A stretch of DNA of 64,000 nucleotides from JAEUJM01 sp044221555 (GTDB taxonomy: Bacteria > Actinomycetota > Acidimicrobiia > Acidimicrobiales > DATDAH01): positions 8,619-72,618 of the forward strand of contig JBGAOY010000023.1 in the NCBI GenBank assembly GCA_044221555.1, read 5' to 3'. The notes below the pieces were generated by a model, which made no database searches, had not been told where the DNA came from, and worked only from the letters and a program-made list of their open reading frames with translations. Positions 62,393 to 64,000 of this stretch are shown here, piece after piece; the stretch's first letter is position 1, and every line of letters starts with the position of its first letter. The position numbers and the translations under genes are program-made.

Positions 62393-63109
62393 TCAGTGGG
62401 CGGAGAGTGCCGCCCGCACTGCTGGGTCCACCTCGTCGTCGAGGCGGTCGACCAGGCCCGCCACGAGGGTGGGGTCGTCCACGACCACCTCCGTGCCGCC
62501 GATGACCACGCGGGTGCCGGCCTCGGTGGGCTCGACGACCGCCGAGGCGTCCTTCTCCGTGATGGCGAAGCGGCTGAACGCGGTGCGCCAGGCGAGGCGG
62601 TCGGCGGCCTCGTCGGGGGTGACCGGCAGGGCGATGTCGTCGGCGTGCGTCGCCAGCTCGGCGGCCACGTGGAAGGCCTGCCACCGCAGCGGGTACGGCC
62701 CGACACTGCTGTCGATGTCGTCGCCGTCACGCTCGCGCAGCCGGCGGCGGGTCTCGGCGTCGCCGTCGGCCCACTCGGCGACCAGCTCGTGGGGCGCCTT
62801 CCCGGACCGCTCGTCGATCCCCGCCTGGTTGAACTCGTCGAGGCTGGTGTGCCCCTGGGCCATGCCCGCCTCGATGTACTGCTGCACCCGCCCGTCGAGG
62901 CAGGCGTGGTGGTAGTGCTCCACCGCGGCCAGGTGGGCCACCACGTCGCGCACGCTCCAACCGGCGCATCGCGAGGGCAGGTCCCAGACCGGGTCGTCGT
63001 CGGCCATCGCCGCGAGCCACGCCTCGATGCGGGCGGCCTCGGCGTCGAGGATGTCGTAGGGGTCGTAGCCCTCGAGGTGTCCCTCGTCGGGGCCGGCCGG
63101 ATCACTCAC
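62393..63109 (-). CDS. Maleylpyruvate isomerase (MDMPI) family mycothiol-dependent enzyme
   Basis: 238-aa DinB-fold protein: RCAGWSVRDVVAHLAAVEHY with the conserved His, FHVAAELATHADDIALPVTP with the other metal-ligand histidines, and a C-terminal SCP2-like part. Similar in kind to the enzyme at 17440-18195 but not close in sequence. Uses mycothiol in characterised members. Substrate unknown. ATG start. Confidence 0.87.
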   Translation of the reverse strand: MSDPAGPDEGHLEGYDPYDILDAEAARIEAWLAAMADDDPVWDLPSRCAGWSVRDVVAHLAAVEHYHHACLDGRVQQYIEAGMAQGHTSLDEFNQAGIDERSGKAPHELVAEWADGDAETRRRLRERDGDDIDSSVGPYPLRWQAFHVAAELATHADDIALPVTPDEAADRLAWRTAFSRFAITEKDASAVVEPTEAGTRVVIGGTEVVVDDPTLVAGLVDRLDDEVDPAVRAALSAH

Positions 63110-63217
63110 TGGGACACCTCCGCTGGCTGGTAGCCCGCCGCCCGGCGGGCTCCCAGCAGGCTAGGGACCCGCGGCGGGGCTGGCAATGGCCCGGTGCCGA
63201 CCCGCGGGCGGGCCCAG

Positions 63218-64000
63218 TCAGGCGCGATCGACCGACGGCGGCAGCCGGGCCTCGACGGCGGCGCGGACGGCCTCGAAGCGATCCCCCGGAATCCGCTTGA
63301 CTCCGGCGGCCTCGTCGGGCCCGGCGGCCACTTCCACCACCCCGGTCTTGGTCACGAGGGTGGCAGCGCGGGAGTAGCCGGCCCGCCAGTTGGTGATCTG
63401 CGCGTAGGGGAATTGGTGGACCGTCGCCACGTTGCCCGCCGACATCGTCAGCCCGAGCGCGAGCAGGCGGCGGTCGGTGGCCACGAGCAGGAAGCCCTGT
63501 TCGAACACGATCCCAGTGGCGAGGGTGAGGCCGGTGAACTTGGGGATCTGGCCCTCGCCCGGAGCGGTGGCCAGCACCGCCTCTCCCGGATGGAGCAGAC
63601 GGGGCACGTCGCCGAGACCCCGTCCGGTGAGGCGCCACATCGTGGGGTACCGCTTGGCCTCGGCGACGGGATCGAAGGCCGCGACGAGCGGCGTCGCGGC
63701 CGGCACCGCCGCGTGGAACGCCGGCGCCGGGCCAGCGGTGGGAGGAGCGCCCGGGCCGGGAGCGTGGGCGGCGGCGGTGTTGGGCGCCCAGTCGCGGCCG
63801 GTCCACACCCAGCGACCATCGGGACTCAGGGCTGGTGTCGGGGCCGGTGGGGGCTGGGCGGCGGGCGGCGGCGGGGGAGCGACGGGCGGTGCGGGTGTGA
63901 CGGGCGGCGGGGGAGCCCCAGGCGGTGCGGGTGTGACGGGCGGCGGGGGAGCCCCAGGCGGTGCGGGTGTGACGGGCGGCGGGGGCGCGGCCCCAGCAGG
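63218..64000 (-). CDS. Pro-rich protein with SPDGxWxWTG motif and PH-like domain, cut by window end
   Basis: The open frame extends past base 64000, so the start is missing. At least 260 residues are visible: Pro/Ala-rich tandem repeats (12-residue unit GAPPPPVTPAPP, 63885-63992), an actinobacterial SPDGRWVWTGRDWAP motif, another Pro-rich linker, then a C-terminal bacterial PH-like (YokE/DUF1794-type) domain with LLHPGEAVLATAPGEGQIPK, TDRRLLALGL and FPYAQITNWRAGYSRAATLV. GTG 63808 could start a shorter 196-aa form, but the frame before it is clearly coding, so I treat it as internal. Probably membrane-associated or adaptor-like; function unknown. Confidence 0.7.
   Translation of the reverse strand, partial: PAGAAPPPPVTPAPPGAPPPPVTPAPPGAPPPPVTPAPPVAPPPPPAAQPPPAPTPALSPDGRWVWTGRDWAPNTAAAHAPGPGAPPTAGPAPAFHAAVPAATPLVAAFDPVAEAKRYPTMWRLTGRGLGDVPRLLHPGEAVLATAPGEGQIPKFTGLTLATGIVFEQGFLLVATDRRLLALGLTMSAGNVATVHQFPYAQITNWRAGYSRAATLVTKTGVVEVAAGPDEAAGVKRIPGDRFEAVRAAVEARLPPSVDRA
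63885..63992 (-). repeat. Three 36-bp tandem repeats coding Pro-rich units
   Basis: Units at 63885, 63921 and 63957 (the third diverged near its end), each coding 12 residues. The array continues toward the window edge and lies within the reading frame of the PH-like protein. Confidence 0.8.

Overview
The window is high-GC DNA from an actinobacterium. The gyrB-gyrA-DUF3566-tRNA-Ile order, two mycothiol-type (MDMPI family) enzymes, many GTG starts and several leaderless-looking starts all fit. I suspect the Acidimicrobiia, but that is inference. The left end lies close to the replication origin, because gyrBA normally sits just downstream of dnaA-dnaN-recF.

Layout. 1-7.2 kb: the 3' part of gyrB, interrupted by a 552-residue intein with a LAGLIDADG nuclease and an embedded helix-turn-helix; gyrA; a TadE/G-like M15 peptidase; DUF3566; tRNA-Ile. 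7.3-14.4 kb: a catabolic operon (two amidohydrolases, P450, aldehyde dehydrogenase, dehydrogenase-like protein) behind a KstR-type operator. 14.4-28.7 kb: a FliA/WhiG-like sigma factor with an ordered promoter region, a DUF4143 ATPase, an MDMPI enzyme, a CtpE-like P-type ATPase, a 1150-aa secreted propeller protein, an inositol-phosphatase-like enzyme, a Tat-exported phospholipase C-like protein, a second P450 and a DinB protein. 28.8-39.1 kb: a secreted RCC1-repeat protein, HxlR, a molybdopterin oxidoreductase, TetR (frameshifted), YceI/MarR divergon, aldehyde dehydrogenase and a nucleoside deoxyribosyltransferase-like protein. 39.2-50.4 kb: an aerobic carbon monoxide dehydrogenase locus. coxM-coxS-coxL, an XdhC-YHS fusion, coxD and coxE run rightward. 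LysR, two XdhC-type genes, a mini-ORF, coxG and a DUF2182 membrane protein run leftward. CoxL carries the form I signature AYACSFR, so this should be a true CO oxidiser. 50.4-64 kb: PPOX/GAF sensor proteins, a hemerythrin-like protein, an FtsX-type ABC exporter with a divergent histidine kinase/response regulator pair, a third aldehyde dehydrogenase, membrane and receiver-like proteins, a second MDMPI enzyme and a PH-domain-like protein cut by the window end.

The most unusual signal is not one gene but a recurrent arrangement. Short repeats that begin with ATG sit between genes. Each reads as a tiny ORF whose TGA stop overlaps the next ATG (ATGA). Three 17-bp units precede the gene at 13389. 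Two 65-bp units lie between the P450 and DinB genes, and one more 65-bp unit lies between two PPOX genes at 51.8 kb. A non-identical 22/28-codon mini-ORF links xdhC to coxG. Other dispersed elements are two families of intergenic hairpins and a 40-70 bp element repeated at 34.7, 40.8 and 42.0-42.2 kb. Several gene starts carry short tandem repeats.
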